Shown here piece by piece: positions 24,791 to 36,829 of a stretch of 64,000 bases of DNA. This DNA is from Hofstenia miamia. Its lineage: Eukaryota; Xenacoelomorpha; Acoela. The DNA lies in assembly GCA_004352715.1 (NCBI GenBank), contig SCFE01000008.1, positions 922,844 to 986,843 on the forward strand, read 5' to 3'. The notes below the pieces were generated by a model. It did no database searches. It was not told the origin of the DNA and saw nothing but the letters and a program-made list of their open reading frames with translations. The translations under genes were made by a program, and so were the position numbers. Position 1 is the stretch's first letter, and each line of letters begins with the position of its first letter.

Positions 24791-26577
24791 AGGAAGGAGC
24801 GAATTGCACAGATGAGGTGAATTGGAAAACGTAATTAAAACTTCGAAAAGTTTATACAAAAAATAATAATTATATCAACGACACAAAATGCCACAATTTA
24901 CATTATTTTTGGGACAAAGGCTGTTCTTGCAACACCAATATTGTAAAATAATTGATCTAAATTTTGAAAATATGAAATTTGAGGCATATTAAAGGCTTCT
25001 GCTTGTGATGATGAAATATTTTCATCAATGCGAGCAGTGTTGGAACCGTTCCGCGCCCACATTAAAATACGCATAAAATATTTTTGTTATTTTGATATTC
25101 TAAATATATTAATTTGCAAGTATAATCATCGAAAATGTCATTTCTTGAACAAATTGTTAAGCTATAGGAACAATTTGAGCCAAAAACTTTTCATTTATAC
25201 AGGTTTAATCTAAGATGCCATTACATTATAGGAAAAATTTATTGATTATTTTAAATTTAGTGCCATGCCGGGCACGGTTTCAACCCTGGCTGCAAGTAAA
25301 CAAAGATGTATGGCGTTTCTAAATGATAGACATCAATCTTCGCTTGTGCATTAAATTTTTATCCCAACAAGTTGGTATTATATTGGCAGAGCTCTTCTGC
25401 GTCAAATTCTCATCTCAAAAATTTAACCAGAGATAGAAGAGGGGGGCGTATGGTCAGGGTGGTATGGGACAAGATTTTTCAAAACGGGTACCAATGGGGA
25501 AAAAGTGGGGCAAAAACGCTTTTTTATTTAATAAAGATTGAAGTAAGAGATTGCCAAATTTAGAGATTGTCAAACTGTTCTTTACAAAAAAGTTCTCTGC
25601 TTAAACAAATGATTTACATGGAAATTTAGTCGCATTTTGAAAAATTAATTACCATGCATTTTAACTCTTGGTGAAATTTGATTCTATTTAATAACATCAG
25701 TAAGATCGTTTTGATCTGATTTGTAGGCCTTGCAATTACATTTGAAAGAGTGCATAAATGTATTATATAAAATATTAGCTTTTTAAAAAGCATTATAGAA
25801 TTAAAATTAAATTTCATTTTCTATTAATAATATTATTAATATCCATTGGCATATTAAATATTGACATTTTGAAAAATGATTCTGTATCTTCTAGGAAATA
25901 AGGATTCAAAATATTTGAGTGGTCGTGTACTTCAATGAAAATTGCTTTAGAACAAATATGGGGCAATAAAATATCGTAAGTAAATTTGGAGCAAAATTTT
26001 TTAGTAGGCCAATTTGGAGCGGTAGAATATAAAGGTGGTTCAATGTGGGGCAGATGTCAACGCGTGTAAAGAGGCCAAGACACAAATTCTGTGTGGCTGA
26101 CAGGGCAGTTCACGAAAATCTGCCCCACTTTCAAACCTGAATTAAACAAATGCCACAGTTTGCAGTTCTTTATCAGTTTTTGAGATTTTCGCTGATAAGT
26201 TCTAATAAATAAATGTATTTTAGAATTAATAATGTCAAGTAGTGTGGTTGGGAAGAATCGGGCACTTATGTCCTAGTCACCCCACAAAAAATGGAACTAT
26301 AAAAAATTAATTCTTAGGTGGCTATAGAATAACTGCAATAACTTCAATAATAAAGGAAATTTGAAGTACATTAGAAACATATATTTATTACATTAAACAA
26401 TATATGACATTTAATGTTGCTTTGCTTTATCCGCTCTTTTAATGTTTTTTTAAAATTTTCATGCACAAACAATAAAGCAATACCTTGAAATTTTGTCCAT
26501 TATGTCTTCATTATTTTCAATTGTTTTAATAATTCCCAGATGATGTGTTTCTCACTTTTTTGTATTTTCTTAATTCT
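24791..26577. other. Intergenic, no gene seen
   Basis: Several short frames but none with family features. A short inverted pair, GTGGGGCAGAT at 26045-26055 and ATCTGCCCCAC at 26118-26128, could form a hairpin. Confidence 0.5.
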
Positions 26578-26674
26578 CTAAACACAAGTATGCTTACACT
26601 GTCCTATTCACCCCTTGCCCGACTTACCACGGGCTACTATACCTAAGCAGCTTATTTAACCTAGAATTTTTTTA
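26578..26674 (+). repeat. Direct repeat of about 90 bp, partner at 27323-27412
   Basis: Shares TAAACACAAGTATG, ACACTGT, CCCCTTG and GGGCTACTATAC in the same order with 27323-27412. The two copies lie on either side of the MITE-like element. Confidence 0.65.
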
Positions 26675-26823
26675 AATCTGTGTTAGTTAACATAAATATA
26701 TTATTCGCTCATAGTGCTTGACCACTTTTCGTTTGGCAATTAAATTGAACAGATGCATCTGATAAGTCTAACTGTAACTTCATCAATAATTACGGGGAGG
26801 AATTAAATTTTTTTAATTCTCCA

Positions 26824-27325
26824 TTAAGGTGTGCTCCCACTATCGAATTTTATCATCTGTCAAGAAATCGATGATAAAAGTTTATAGTCTGAACACTCCA
26901 TTCGATTTTTTGGCAAAACAGCCAGATTACTGTCATCTAATAATTTATCAGCTGATAAAATTCGATAGTCTGAACGGTACTAAAACTAGTCGAATAGCTA
27001 CTTGAAACTAATTGCTTACATCTCAAATAGGGAAAAGACGTCCAAAACGTAAACTACTGCCGTTGGAATATTTCAACTTCAAAATATGTAAACATTGTTT
27101 ACATTCCAAAACAGACCAATCAATAAACAAATGTTATCTTTTTCGTACTGTAAATCAAAAGATAAAATTTATCATCTGATAAAAATTGATAATCTGAACG
27201 TTATTCCAACTCCGCTTTTCCTGATAAAAAAATCGGATGATAAAACATCGCCAATGTGAACGAAAATAATTGCATTTTCGACTAAAATCGGCTGATAAAA
27301 GTGGATAGTGGGAACACATCTTTAA
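26824..27325. mobile_element. MITE-like element with terminal inverted repeats
   Basis: Left end TTAAGGTGTGCTCCCACTAT; the right end in reverse complement reads TTAAAGATGTGTTCCCACTA. The match continues with TC, then TTTTATCA. No coding frame. Inside are several hairpin-prone copies of a TTTATCA/TGATAAA motif, often followed by TCTGAAC. Flanking TTA/TAA bases suit a 3-bp target of the PIF/Harbinger type, though a TTAA target of the piggyBac type cannot be excluded. Confidence 0.7.
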
Positions 27326-27489
27326 ACACAAGTATGTGTACACTGTTCGATTCGCCCCTTGGCCAGTTCGAACTGGGCTACTATACATAAATCTATTTAA
27401 CCTATATTTTTTATTGAAATATAATTTAATTTAAAATCTAACCTAGAATTTTTTATTGAAATATAATTTAATTAATTTAAAAAAACTAA

Positions 27490-27790
27490 CTTATTAAGGT
27501 AAGATATCAAAATCCAAAACAGCATGGCATAAAATGTGCCTATCTATTTCATGAAGTAATACAAATTTGGTAGAAATTAGGAGTCAAGAATAATATTATT
27601 TTATACTGCAAACAAATTTAATAAATGAATTGCTGCCAATAAATTTGATTGATGGAATCTTCGTGGAAGTAAAAAATACACCCATAGAGATTGTTACTGT
27701 ATGTTATATTACCTGCAGAAATATCAAAGAAATGCTAAATGCACAGTAAAAATTAAAAAATGAAAATGTAAATAATTAACTGTATTGAGT
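27490..27790 (+). repeat. Second half of the dispersed repeat related to 23612-24410
   Basis: Matches 24150-24400 at high identity up to the gap at 27791. Confidence 0.65.
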
Positions 27791-28790
27791 NNNNNNNNNN
27801 NNNNNNNNNNNNNNNNNNNNNNNNNNNNNNNNNNNNNNNNNNNNNNNNNNNNNNNNNNNNNNNNNNNNNNNNNNNNNNNNNNNNNNNNNNNNNNNNNNNN
27901 NNNNNNNNNNNNNNNNNNNNNNNNNNNNNNNNNNNNNNNNNNNNNNNNNNNNNNNNNNNNNNNNNNNNNNNNNNNNNNNNNNNNNNNNNNNNNNNNNNNN
28001 NNNNNNNNNNNNNNNNNNNNNNNNNNNNNNNNNNNNNNNNNNNNNNNNNNNNNNNNNNNNNNNNNNNNNNNNNNNNNNNNNNNNNNNNNNNNNNNNNNNN
28101 NNNNNNNNNNNNNNNNNNNNNNNNNNNNNNNNNNNNNNNNNNNNNNNNNNNNNNNNNNNNNNNNNNNNNNNNNNNNNNNNNNNNNNNNNNNNNNNNNNNN
28201 NNNNNNNNNNNNNNNNNNNNNNNNNNNNNNNNNNNNNNNNNNNNNNNNNNNNNNNNNNNNNNNNNNNNNNNNNNNNNNNNNNNNNNNNNNNNNNNNNNNN
28301 NNNNNNNNNNNNNNNNNNNNNNNNNNNNNNNNNNNNNNNNNNNNNNNNNNNNNNNNNNNNNNNNNNNNNNNNNNNNNNNNNNNNNNNNNNNNNNNNNNNN
28401 NNNNNNNNNNNNNNNNNNNNNNNNNNNNNNNNNNNNNNNNNNNNNNNNNNNNNNNNNNNNNNNNNNNNNNNNNNNNNNNNNNNNNNNNNNNNNNNNNNNN
28501 NNNNNNNNNNNNNNNNNNNNNNNNNNNNNNNNNNNNNNNNNNNNNNNNNNNNNNNNNNNNNNNNNNNNNNNNNNNNNNNNNNNNNNNNNNNNNNNNNNNN
28601 NNNNNNNNNNNNNNNNNNNNNNNNNNNNNNNNNNNNNNNNNNNNNNNNNNNNNNNNNNNNNNNNNNNNNNNNNNNNNNNNNNNNNNNNNNNNNNNNNNNN
28701 NNNNNNNNNNNNNNNNNNNNNNNNNNNNNNNNNNNNNNNNNNNNNNNNNNNNNNNNNNNNNNNNNNNNNNNNNNNNNNNNNNNNNNNNNN
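27791..28790. other. Assembly gap, 1,000 N
   Basis: Exactly 1,000 N. It cuts the 3' LTR of the minus-strand LTR element. Confidence 0.99.
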
Positions 28791-29311
28791 AAATGAGAGA
28801 TTTATTATTTCCTTAGCCGTACCTGTATACATAACCTAATGAGTCCACAATTTGGGCTGGGAAGATCTAGTGATTGCCAGGAGCTACGTGTTGCCCTATA
28901 CTTTAAGAAAGCACTCCCAAATTGTTGCTGAGCTTAAGCAATTATTTTCATAATCAAAAAATACTAAGTAAAGTAATGGAGAGAAAAGTAGACAGTAATT
29001 GAAGCTAGATAAAATCTATTAACCTTTCTCAACAGTGTTCCTCATTTTATACATGGTTAAAACAATAAATAACTACCTGTCTTAGTTTACAATCACAGTT
29101 AATCATTAGCTATTCATGTTATCAATTTCCCTCGCAAATCAAATTCAATTTGAGCAACACGTTTAGCACCATCGAGGGGACATGAGTTCTTTCGTAAACC
29201 TGAGCTCGAACTAACCAAATAAAATAACTCTGACGTCATGATGACGTTAATACAAAAAAGAATAAAAATCAACTAAATAATAATCACGAAATTTCCCAGA
29301 GTGACTCTACA
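28791..29311 (-). repeat. 3' LTR (partial), minus copy
   Basis: Read on the minus strand it begins TGTAGAGTCACTCTGGG at 29311 and contains TATAAAA at 29051-29045. It runs into the gap before its end. It matches 43520-44077 of the plus copy throughout. Confidence 0.85.
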
Positions 29312-29328
29312 CGCCCCCCTTTGCTCAA
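29312..29328 (-). other. Polypurine tract before the 3' LTR
   Basis: Minus strand AGCAAAGGGGGGCG lies directly before the TGTAGAG of the LTR. This is the usual position and composition of the plus-strand primer of LTR elements. Confidence 0.7.
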
Positions 29329-29329
29329 A

Positions 29330-32300
29330 TTAATTTGGCAGCAACAGGTGGAGAGTAGGACCTGACACGATGCATTGAGTAGCCATCACCATCTTCATCG
29401 CTAGTTCACCTTCCCATTGTTCTAATTCAGCATACTGTGGTTCACGTGATATTTGCATTAAAACCTCCCTCTGTGTGACCACTTCATCTTTCAGCTTGAA
29501 ATAGTGGATTGTCAGCAACTGGTTGCTGATGGGACAATTTTTGTGAAATCTTTTGTAGAGGCGAAATCCTTTCATAGCAATCATTAATGTCATTAATGCG
29601 TCGGTGTTGGAGGTGTGAGCATCCTCAGATCAAATTCAGGTGTTCAAACACCTCTCGCAATGACCCCATATGGGTCGCATGATCCATGAATAAAGAACAA
29701 AACTCCTGTACCTGACTTAGTGTCATCTCATCAGGATTGGAAACATCAGCGTGAAGCATTGTGATTATTTCAATACGTTTTGTCACATCGTAATATCTGG
29801 TGGTTGTTTCTACTTTATTGATCCACATAAGGTCTCCAGCAGATTGAAAAAGAATTAACACTCTAGGGTCAGTAGTTTGTATGACATTGTGGATCTTCCT
29901 CAATTGTTCACTAATGGTGGTTCCTTTATTAAAGACATCGCAGATTGTTAATTTTCCATCTAGAAAAATTCTCTCCTTATTATCACCAGCTAGTAACTTG
30001 CCACAGGCCTGCTTGTATTTGTCAGATCTCATCATTTTATTCGCTTCTGTGGCAGTACTTATGTAATTCATTTTATCAGGAAAGTGGGCTGAGATTTTTT
30101 TCTTGTTCTTCTTCACTCGCCATTTTGGTTGAATCAGCGGAGTCTCCACACAGGGGGGTGGGATACATAGAAGATTTTCCTTCCGAATTTTATTCTCTAA
30201 ATTGGCAAATTGACACTTAGTTTGTAAACTGGTGGTTCCAATAGTTACAGGATAATTGACCTGTGCATTCTTAATTGTGTCCCAGAATTGATTTCTTAAT
30301 CCAGATTTACGCAACTCCTCGATTTGTTTGTTTGAAATCTTTACTCTAGCAGTGGTGCATTCTACTTCCAAAGCTACTTGTCGCCCTGGAGATTGAAGAA
30401 TGACCAGCTCCTCTTTCGAAAACATTTTGGTTAAACACCATTTCATCATGCCCAGCACGTCCTTTTCAGTGTTTTCCACTAGCACTCTCTTGTGAATTGT
30501 CAACCCTGTATCAAAATCAGATGGGTCATGCTCTACCATGAGGATCCTTTCATTTTCAGTAATAGACCATTGAGGTGTAGGTTGAGGTGATCCTCCAAAT
30601 TTCTCTAAATTCACTTTCTCGATAAGATCTCGAATGTGGGGAGATAATTGCACTGATGACGTAGCCAATAGTTCTTCTTCTCTGAAAAACTGTTCTGGGG
30701 TCTTCATGACCTGTTCAAATATGGTGATAGGAATTATTCTCCCTTCTTTCTTAACTTGTCTGGCGGATTCTGCAAATTGTCCATATCCACATTCTGGGTA
30801 AGATATTTGGTGTCCATCAAAGAATTTTTCGTTCTTTTCTATCACATCTCTCGTTCTGACTAACTCCAAAAACGTTTTCATGGAACCAGGTTTCCTTTCA
30901 ACTAATTGTTTGGTGCTTAACGGGGCATTCTCTGAAGAAAAGATGGCAAACTTGGTTTCGGCAGTGGCGCCCCACATGTACTTTTTCATAGTTTCGGAGA
31001 AAATATTTATGTCCAACGGACAAATTCCCAACCTGTTACTAATCAAAATAATCGACATTTTTCCTGTTGTACTACTCGCCCCCACCAGTCAGGCATAATA
31101 TTTTTTGTAGTGATCCATTGCTTGGTTGGTTTTGCACGGCAATGATGGTGGCACGCATTTGTGTAGTAGCCAATTTTTTACCTTCCATGTTAATGGACAA
31201 ACTGCAATTTCGTGGACCACCTTTTTTGACATAGATTTACGTTTGTTTTGATTGATCAGTAATGTTACGTGGGGGTCTCTTGTCAGATAAATGGACAAAA
31301 TCCAGATAGCACCTCTTGCGTAAATATTGGGTACTCTGTCTTCTGAAAATAACATTGATTTGAAATTTTTTTGATCCTGAATCTCGTAAGAAAATTTAAT
31401 TTCTCGTAGCACTCTTTCAACAGACTGATGGTATTGGGAGCTAGGGCTTTTGATGTGGATGTTGGGCCAGTTGGACTCGGGGTGTTTTGTGGCTTTTATA
31501 TCTGTCCATATGTCTTGCATCTCCTGTAAGGTTTTAACACTTTGAGCAAATGCAAAGCTGATCCTCATATCTGTTATATTGTGTAGCGTGGTAACGTTAA
31601 GCAGTTCCAAAGTTTGTGCCTGCAATATGGTATCAATTATTAGTTTTTTATCCACAGCTAATCTATGGGAAGGGATTTTTTCACATAACAAAAGATCTGT
31701 GAGTAGTAGCTTTGTAACTGATGGCACGTGAGAGTTTGGCATTGAAATCTGACTGTAGTAAGATCTATAGAGAATGAGGAAATTTTCCATTCTGTAATGT
31801 AAGCTTTCAACCGCCTCAGGGATGTTGTCCTCATGTTCTTCTCAGAGAACTATTACTAGACGTATTCCTTCAACTTTGGCTATACAGTACGCAATTTCTA
31901 TCTGCTCCATTATTTGTTCATCCTGAACTTCATGAATTCTCAAAAAATAAATAACCAACAGGTTTGGGAAATCAATATTGACTGATTCAAAACTTCTTAT
32001 TGTACTGCCACTATTTAAAAACATGCAGAGGTTATGTATGGAAAAGTCTTCGTCAAAGGAAACTTGAACTGTGCTTCGCCAATATAACCGGCTGATTTCT
32101 TTGAGCATGCTGGAATCATAGCAAATAATACAATTTATTAGTGGACGTTTTTCTGCATCAATTATGAAAGGTATTATATCGACTGAACAACTTAACTTTT
32201 TGGTGTTGTAGGTCCATTGTAATTGATTCTGAGTAGCCTCTGAAATGTCATCACGAATATAATGCACTGCTCAACGTGGAGCTATAAAGTAGGGGTGTAA

Positions 32301-32693
32301 TGTATCTGCACCAACTGTAGACATCCTTTTCTTGCGTTCTTCCATCTTCTGAGACCTAACTGAGGACGTAATGGAAGTATCAGAGGTTGAGGGGGCTATC
32401 AAATCACTCTTAGGGGATATATTTACAGGTTGAATTGCACTAAAAGGGGTACGTGAAGTTTTAAGTTTTAAAGTTTGTGAAGTTGATTGTGCCAGCTCTG
32501 CTCGCGTGCATGGAGGTACGTATCCCCCCACGGAATAGCAAGATGAGGATGGTGTAGATGCTATCTGCTCACCTAAGCATGGAGCTACGTATCGCCCACA
32601 TGGTATAGGGTTCTCCTCAGCACCTTCATGACGTCCTCGTTTATGGGCCTCATCACGCCTGGATGAGGAGGAACCATCGTGACTAACCTCCAT
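29330..32693 (-). pseudogene. Long second ORF of the LTR element, unknown family
   Basis: One reading frame runs from the ATG at 32693 to about 29628, then shifts frame after a small deletion and ends in TAA at 29330, about 1,120 codons in all. The ATG lies inside the end of the integrase frame (TAG at 32685-32683), an 11-base overlap. The frame is interrupted only by TGA codons, at 32273, 31844, 31091 and 29627. The N-terminal part is basic and serine-rich (SSSSRRDEAHKRG) and low in structure; the rest looks like folded soluble protein with no membrane helix, signal peptide or cysteine array, so it does not resemble an envelope protein. No protease, polymerase or Gag zinc-knuckle motif was recognised. 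The plus copy has the same frame at good identity, which suggests past selection on the protein. Confidence 0.75.
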
Positions 32694-33618
32694 CTTTCGT
32701 CTCACTCTGCGGCAATGGGACAGAAGAGCTGGTGACTCATGTTTCTTCCCTATCAGTATCATTCCTAAACATAAGGTTAAGGTCCCAAATATTGGGATCA
32801 TAAGTTTGATTAACTCTAGTGCGCCTTGAAGGCAAAACTCGTGAACTACAGTTATCTATTATTTCAGGTTCAAAATCGGTATCATCTAAGCTTTCCTCAG
32901 CAAATTCTGTTAAGTTATCATAAGTGGCNGGCGTACTTAGTGAAGTGATCAACGAGTACTAACAGATACTGAAACCCCTCACTATCATGAGACAATTGCT
33001 CCAGATCAATGTGGGCAATCTCATTAGGGCTTGATGCAGCATGACATTCCAGTTCAGCGTATTGCTCTGGAAAGTGAGCAGAATTACTTAACAGACATTT
33101 CTTACATTTGTCAATTACGTCTTGCACTGTTGCTCTAATACCAATAGTAACATATTGAGAATTAAATGTCTTTTCTGTTTGGATAATTCCTAAGTGACCT
33201 TTCTCGTGAACTCTCCTCATGAGATCCCTTTTAAAATATTCTGGGATAGCCAGACGGTTATTTCAACTTTTTACATATAATAGACCCCTCTCCATTGCTG
33301 TCCAATTGTATTGGTTATAATATCTTACCGCCATTGGTGAAAGAGGAAAAAAGGGGTACTTAATCCTTTTCATAATATCAGATAGAATAAGATCATTTTG
33401 TTGGTGTTTAATAATTTCGTCCTCAGATATTTCCTCGCGAATTAGAATTGGCAGAATTTCTTTACCGTTCCTATCAGCATTTATTTCAGGGATTAATTCA
33501 TACTCTGTGTGTGGTATGAATGTGAACGGAACTTTTTTATTTTTAGTTCTCAGCTCACTAAATAATAGTCTGTAATTGCCAGACATTCGTGCTAGCCAAC
33601 AGCATGGTATCATCACAG
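32683..33618 (-). pseudogene. Gypsy-type integrase, partial (minus copy)
   Basis: The first part (33600-33263) looks like the linker that precedes gypsy integrases, with SEDEIIKHQQND and NWTAMERGLLYV. After an in-frame TGA comes the HHCC zinc-binding domain (VHEKGH, then DKCKKC) and the start of the catalytic core with HIDLEQ, which carries the first Asp. The N at 32929 then joins to the tail of the gene (EFAEESLDDTDF) with the rest of the core missing. The frame ends at the TAG at 32685-32683. As assembled it cannot encode an enzyme; the deletion may be an assembly fault. Confidence 0.85.
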
Positions 33619-33786
33619 TGTAATAAAATATAAGTGCATGTACGTGTTGAATATCAAACGAGAGATTTATTATTTCCTTAGCCGTACCCTTATCCATAAC
33701 CTAATGAGTCCACAATTTGGGCTGGGAAGATCTAATGATTGCCAGGAGCTACGTGTTGCCCTGTACTTTAAGAAAGCACTCCCAAA
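33619..33786 (-). repeat. 5' LTR (partial), minus copy
   Basis: The inner end, TATTTTATTACA on the minus strand, matches the end of both LTRs of the plus copy; the rest is lost in the gap that starts at 33787. Confidence 0.8.
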
Positions 33787-34786
33787 NNNNNNNNNNNNNN
33801 NNNNNNNNNNNNNNNNNNNNNNNNNNNNNNNNNNNNNNNNNNNNNNNNNNNNNNNNNNNNNNNNNNNNNNNNNNNNNNNNNNNNNNNNNNNNNNNNNNNN
33901 NNNNNNNNNNNNNNNNNNNNNNNNNNNNNNNNNNNNNNNNNNNNNNNNNNNNNNNNNNNNNNNNNNNNNNNNNNNNNNNNNNNNNNNNNNNNNNNNNNNN
34001 NNNNNNNNNNNNNNNNNNNNNNNNNNNNNNNNNNNNNNNNNNNNNNNNNNNNNNNNNNNNNNNNNNNNNNNNNNNNNNNNNNNNNNNNNNNNNNNNNNNN
34101 NNNNNNNNNNNNNNNNNNNNNNNNNNNNNNNNNNNNNNNNNNNNNNNNNNNNNNNNNNNNNNNNNNNNNNNNNNNNNNNNNNNNNNNNNNNNNNNNNNNN
34201 NNNNNNNNNNNNNNNNNNNNNNNNNNNNNNNNNNNNNNNNNNNNNNNNNNNNNNNNNNNNNNNNNNNNNNNNNNNNNNNNNNNNNNNNNNNNNNNNNNNN
34301 NNNNNNNNNNNNNNNNNNNNNNNNNNNNNNNNNNNNNNNNNNNNNNNNNNNNNNNNNNNNNNNNNNNNNNNNNNNNNNNNNNNNNNNNNNNNNNNNNNNN
34401 NNNNNNNNNNNNNNNNNNNNNNNNNNNNNNNNNNNNNNNNNNNNNNNNNNNNNNNNNNNNNNNNNNNNNNNNNNNNNNNNNNNNNNNNNNNNNNNNNNNN
34501 NNNNNNNNNNNNNNNNNNNNNNNNNNNNNNNNNNNNNNNNNNNNNNNNNNNNNNNNNNNNNNNNNNNNNNNNNNNNNNNNNNNNNNNNNNNNNNNNNNNN
34601 NNNNNNNNNNNNNNNNNNNNNNNNNNNNNNNNNNNNNNNNNNNNNNNNNNNNNNNNNNNNNNNNNNNNNNNNNNNNNNNNNNNNNNNNNNNNNNNNNNNN
34701 NNNNNNNNNNNNNNNNNNNNNNNNNNNNNNNNNNNNNNNNNNNNNNNNNNNNNNNNNNNNNNNNNNNNNNNNNNNNNNNNNNNNNN
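33787..34786. other. Assembly gap, 1,000 N
   Basis: Exactly 1,000 N, cutting the 5' LTR. Confidence 0.99.
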
Positions 34787-35133
34787 ATATCTGTGGCGTC
34801 TGTCACTGAATTTTCACTGAAGTATGGTGATGATCAAATGGTCCTGGGGGTGACTGCTTTCATTGCAGTTTTCTTTGCACTTCCTTTTCTGGTTTTTGTC
34901 ATTTTTCTTCTGGTTCGTAGTGGCTTTCACATCTCCAGGTTGCAATTCCAGGATCTCTGTGAAGTGCATTTGTTTGGTTCAGGGTGTCTCTCTGCCTCTC
35001 GTTAGTAGTTGGTTTGTGTAAACAGTTCGTTGCTTCCATACTTTCACTCATAGCATATGATGTCGGTTTGCGGGTGGTTTAATTGAATGTTTCTTCTGTT
35101 GATTGGCTTGTTCTTGGCTGTCACGGTCGCCAT
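34787..35133. other. Unassigned segment with unusual composition
   Basis: It is richer in GC than its neighbours. The plus strand has an open frame to 35005 with a hydrophobic stretch (FIAVFFALPFLVFVIFLL) but it starts in the gap. No family was recognised on either strand. Confidence 0.3.
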
Positions 35134-36720
35134 GTAATATCCTCTACCAGGCTTTATCACTGTTGATTCACTGTTACCTTGTAACATTGACTGTGTTATT
35201 GCGGGTGAGGATTTACTCATTGTTACTGCTTGCTTAGTTTCTTCTATTACATTACNTTTATGTTTCCCTTGTTCTTCTTTGATGTCCATTTCTTCTCTCT
35301 CACCTTTATAGTGTAAAATTCTCTACCAGGCTTTATCACTGTTGATTCACTGTTACCTTGTAACATTGACTGTGTTATTGCGGGTGAGGATTTACTCATT
35401 GTTACTGCTTACTTAGTTTCTTCTATTACATTACGTAACCATAAGTAACTATTCACTTTTTAGGTGACGAACTAAAGTGGTAACCTCTGCATCGATCTTT
35501 CAGTGGGCATTTGCCCAAAGCGGATCTCCACATCCAAGTTCACCATTCCATCCAATGCTTGAGTGCCACTTCTCAGCTCAATCAAGATAGCTTATGTGTA
35601 CCCTACATTAGCTCAGTGCTTACTCAAGACATGGCACAACTCGACTTAATCTCTATTGTGTGAAAGTGTTATATTTATTTGCAACCAGGAACTGTCACTA
35701 GTTGTTCATTCAATATTATATGTAGCCATTACCAAAATATATTGGCTTTATTAAATAAACAAATATCGAACAACTTCCTAACTTACATTTATAATTACTA
35801 CATGTAAGGCCATTATTGGTCGATTATAGGTCACTTAATTTGGATCTGAAAATATATAAATATAATCCCTAAGATTTGGTTATCCAACCATTTGTTGAAA
35901 GTTAATTATCTAATACATGTAGTTGGAAATGCTAGTTGGCTAATTGAGAGAAAACCCCTACACCTAACTTAAGTGCACTTTCATGATCTGGCACAGAGAC
36001 CCTTGAATCATTCCCTGTGATGGATCCAGACCACTACTAAACAATGCTCGATTAGCTTGACATTGTATTAATAATCAAACCATTAATAAGATGAAATAAA
36101 TAGAATTCTGAGTAAAATTCTTTATCAATGCTTACAATAGTTCCAATCATATTTATAGCAAATTGAAGAGAAGTACCTGTTGATTTAAATTCAAACGTCT
36201 GCCAAGATGGCAGCTAAAAATGATGTAAGCGACAATTTGTTGAAAACGTTTTATCAACAGATACAATTATCTCTTTTTTGACACATGTTATTTTCTTGGT
36301 TGCAATATACAAAATCAAACTGAAATAATTACACTTGATTTAATCATAATATTTTTTAATCACTTCTTTTTCGATCTTAGTTCTTCTGCGACATTTTGCA
36401 GCTTATTTCTGTTTTATCTTTTGGATGATGCTACAGTACCCTATATCTTTGCTTATCATGTTTTAATATAAAACATAACAAATAATATGATGTTTAAATT
36501 ACAAATAAGAATGAAAGTTTATTTTTCTTATGTATTCAATTTCAAACCTTTGATAACATTACTAGAACCTTAAAATAATAATTAAAAGAAAAGTATTGAA
36601 ATATTTTAGAAAATATAAAAAAAATTCTATTGGGACCCACTGGTGGGTTACATCACACCAAATGGCAAAACAGTGTGACACACTGGTGAGTCCCATCACA
36701 GGAAATGTGTTAATGGAAAC
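35134..36720 (+). repeat. piggyBac-associated repeat, second copy
   Basis: 35134-35255 is repeated at 35310-35440 across the single N at 35256. From 35310 onward it follows the same order as 18440-19419, then 36060-36600 matches the inverted copy at 21540-22361. Near the far end lie CCCACTGGTGGG (36636-36650) and CACACTGGTGAGTCCCAT, then TTAA at 36712. This suggests the 3' end of a piggyBac element that has lost its transposase. Confidence 0.65.
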
Positions 36721-36829
36721 ATTCTCTCATGCACATTTGCATTATAAATAAATAGGTTAGGATTGGCTTAAATGTTAGTATCAGGATTTACTAACTTGTA
36801 TATATAAATGTGTGTTTCTTGTTTCTCTA

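Larger units (their letters stand above)
28791..33786 (-). mobile_element. LTR element, minus copy (integrase plus long unknown ORF)
   Basis: Bounded by the two partial direct repeats 33619-33786 (5' LTR) and 28791-29311 (3' LTR), which differ at only a few sites where they overlap. Internal order on the minus strand is integrase (33618-32683) and then a long second frame (32693-29330), a purine-rich tract and the 3' LTR. No gag, protease, reverse transcriptase or RNase H is seen between the 5' LTR and the integrase. A single N at 32929 marks a loss of about 770 bp relative to the plus copy, removing most of the integrase catalytic core. Confidence 0.85.

Noticed and set aside
27345-27385. 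CCAGTTCGAACTGG as a tRNA T-arm
   Set aside because: No acceptor, D or anticodon arm can be placed around it. No tRNA or rRNA gene was found in the window.
29330-32693. UGA reassigned as a sense codon in this organism
   Set aside because: TGA also appears as the normal end of other frames (for example the 304-codon ORF) and most cases fit CpG decay of Arg codons; nothing else supports a changed code.
34787-35005. Hydrophobic plus-strand frame that looks like a membrane helix
   Set aside because: It starts in a gap, has no family features, and the hydrophobicity can follow from T-rich sequence.
35044-35289. Minus-strand 81-codon frame crossing a single N
   Set aside because: It is antisense to the piggyBac-associated repeat and spans a faulty join.
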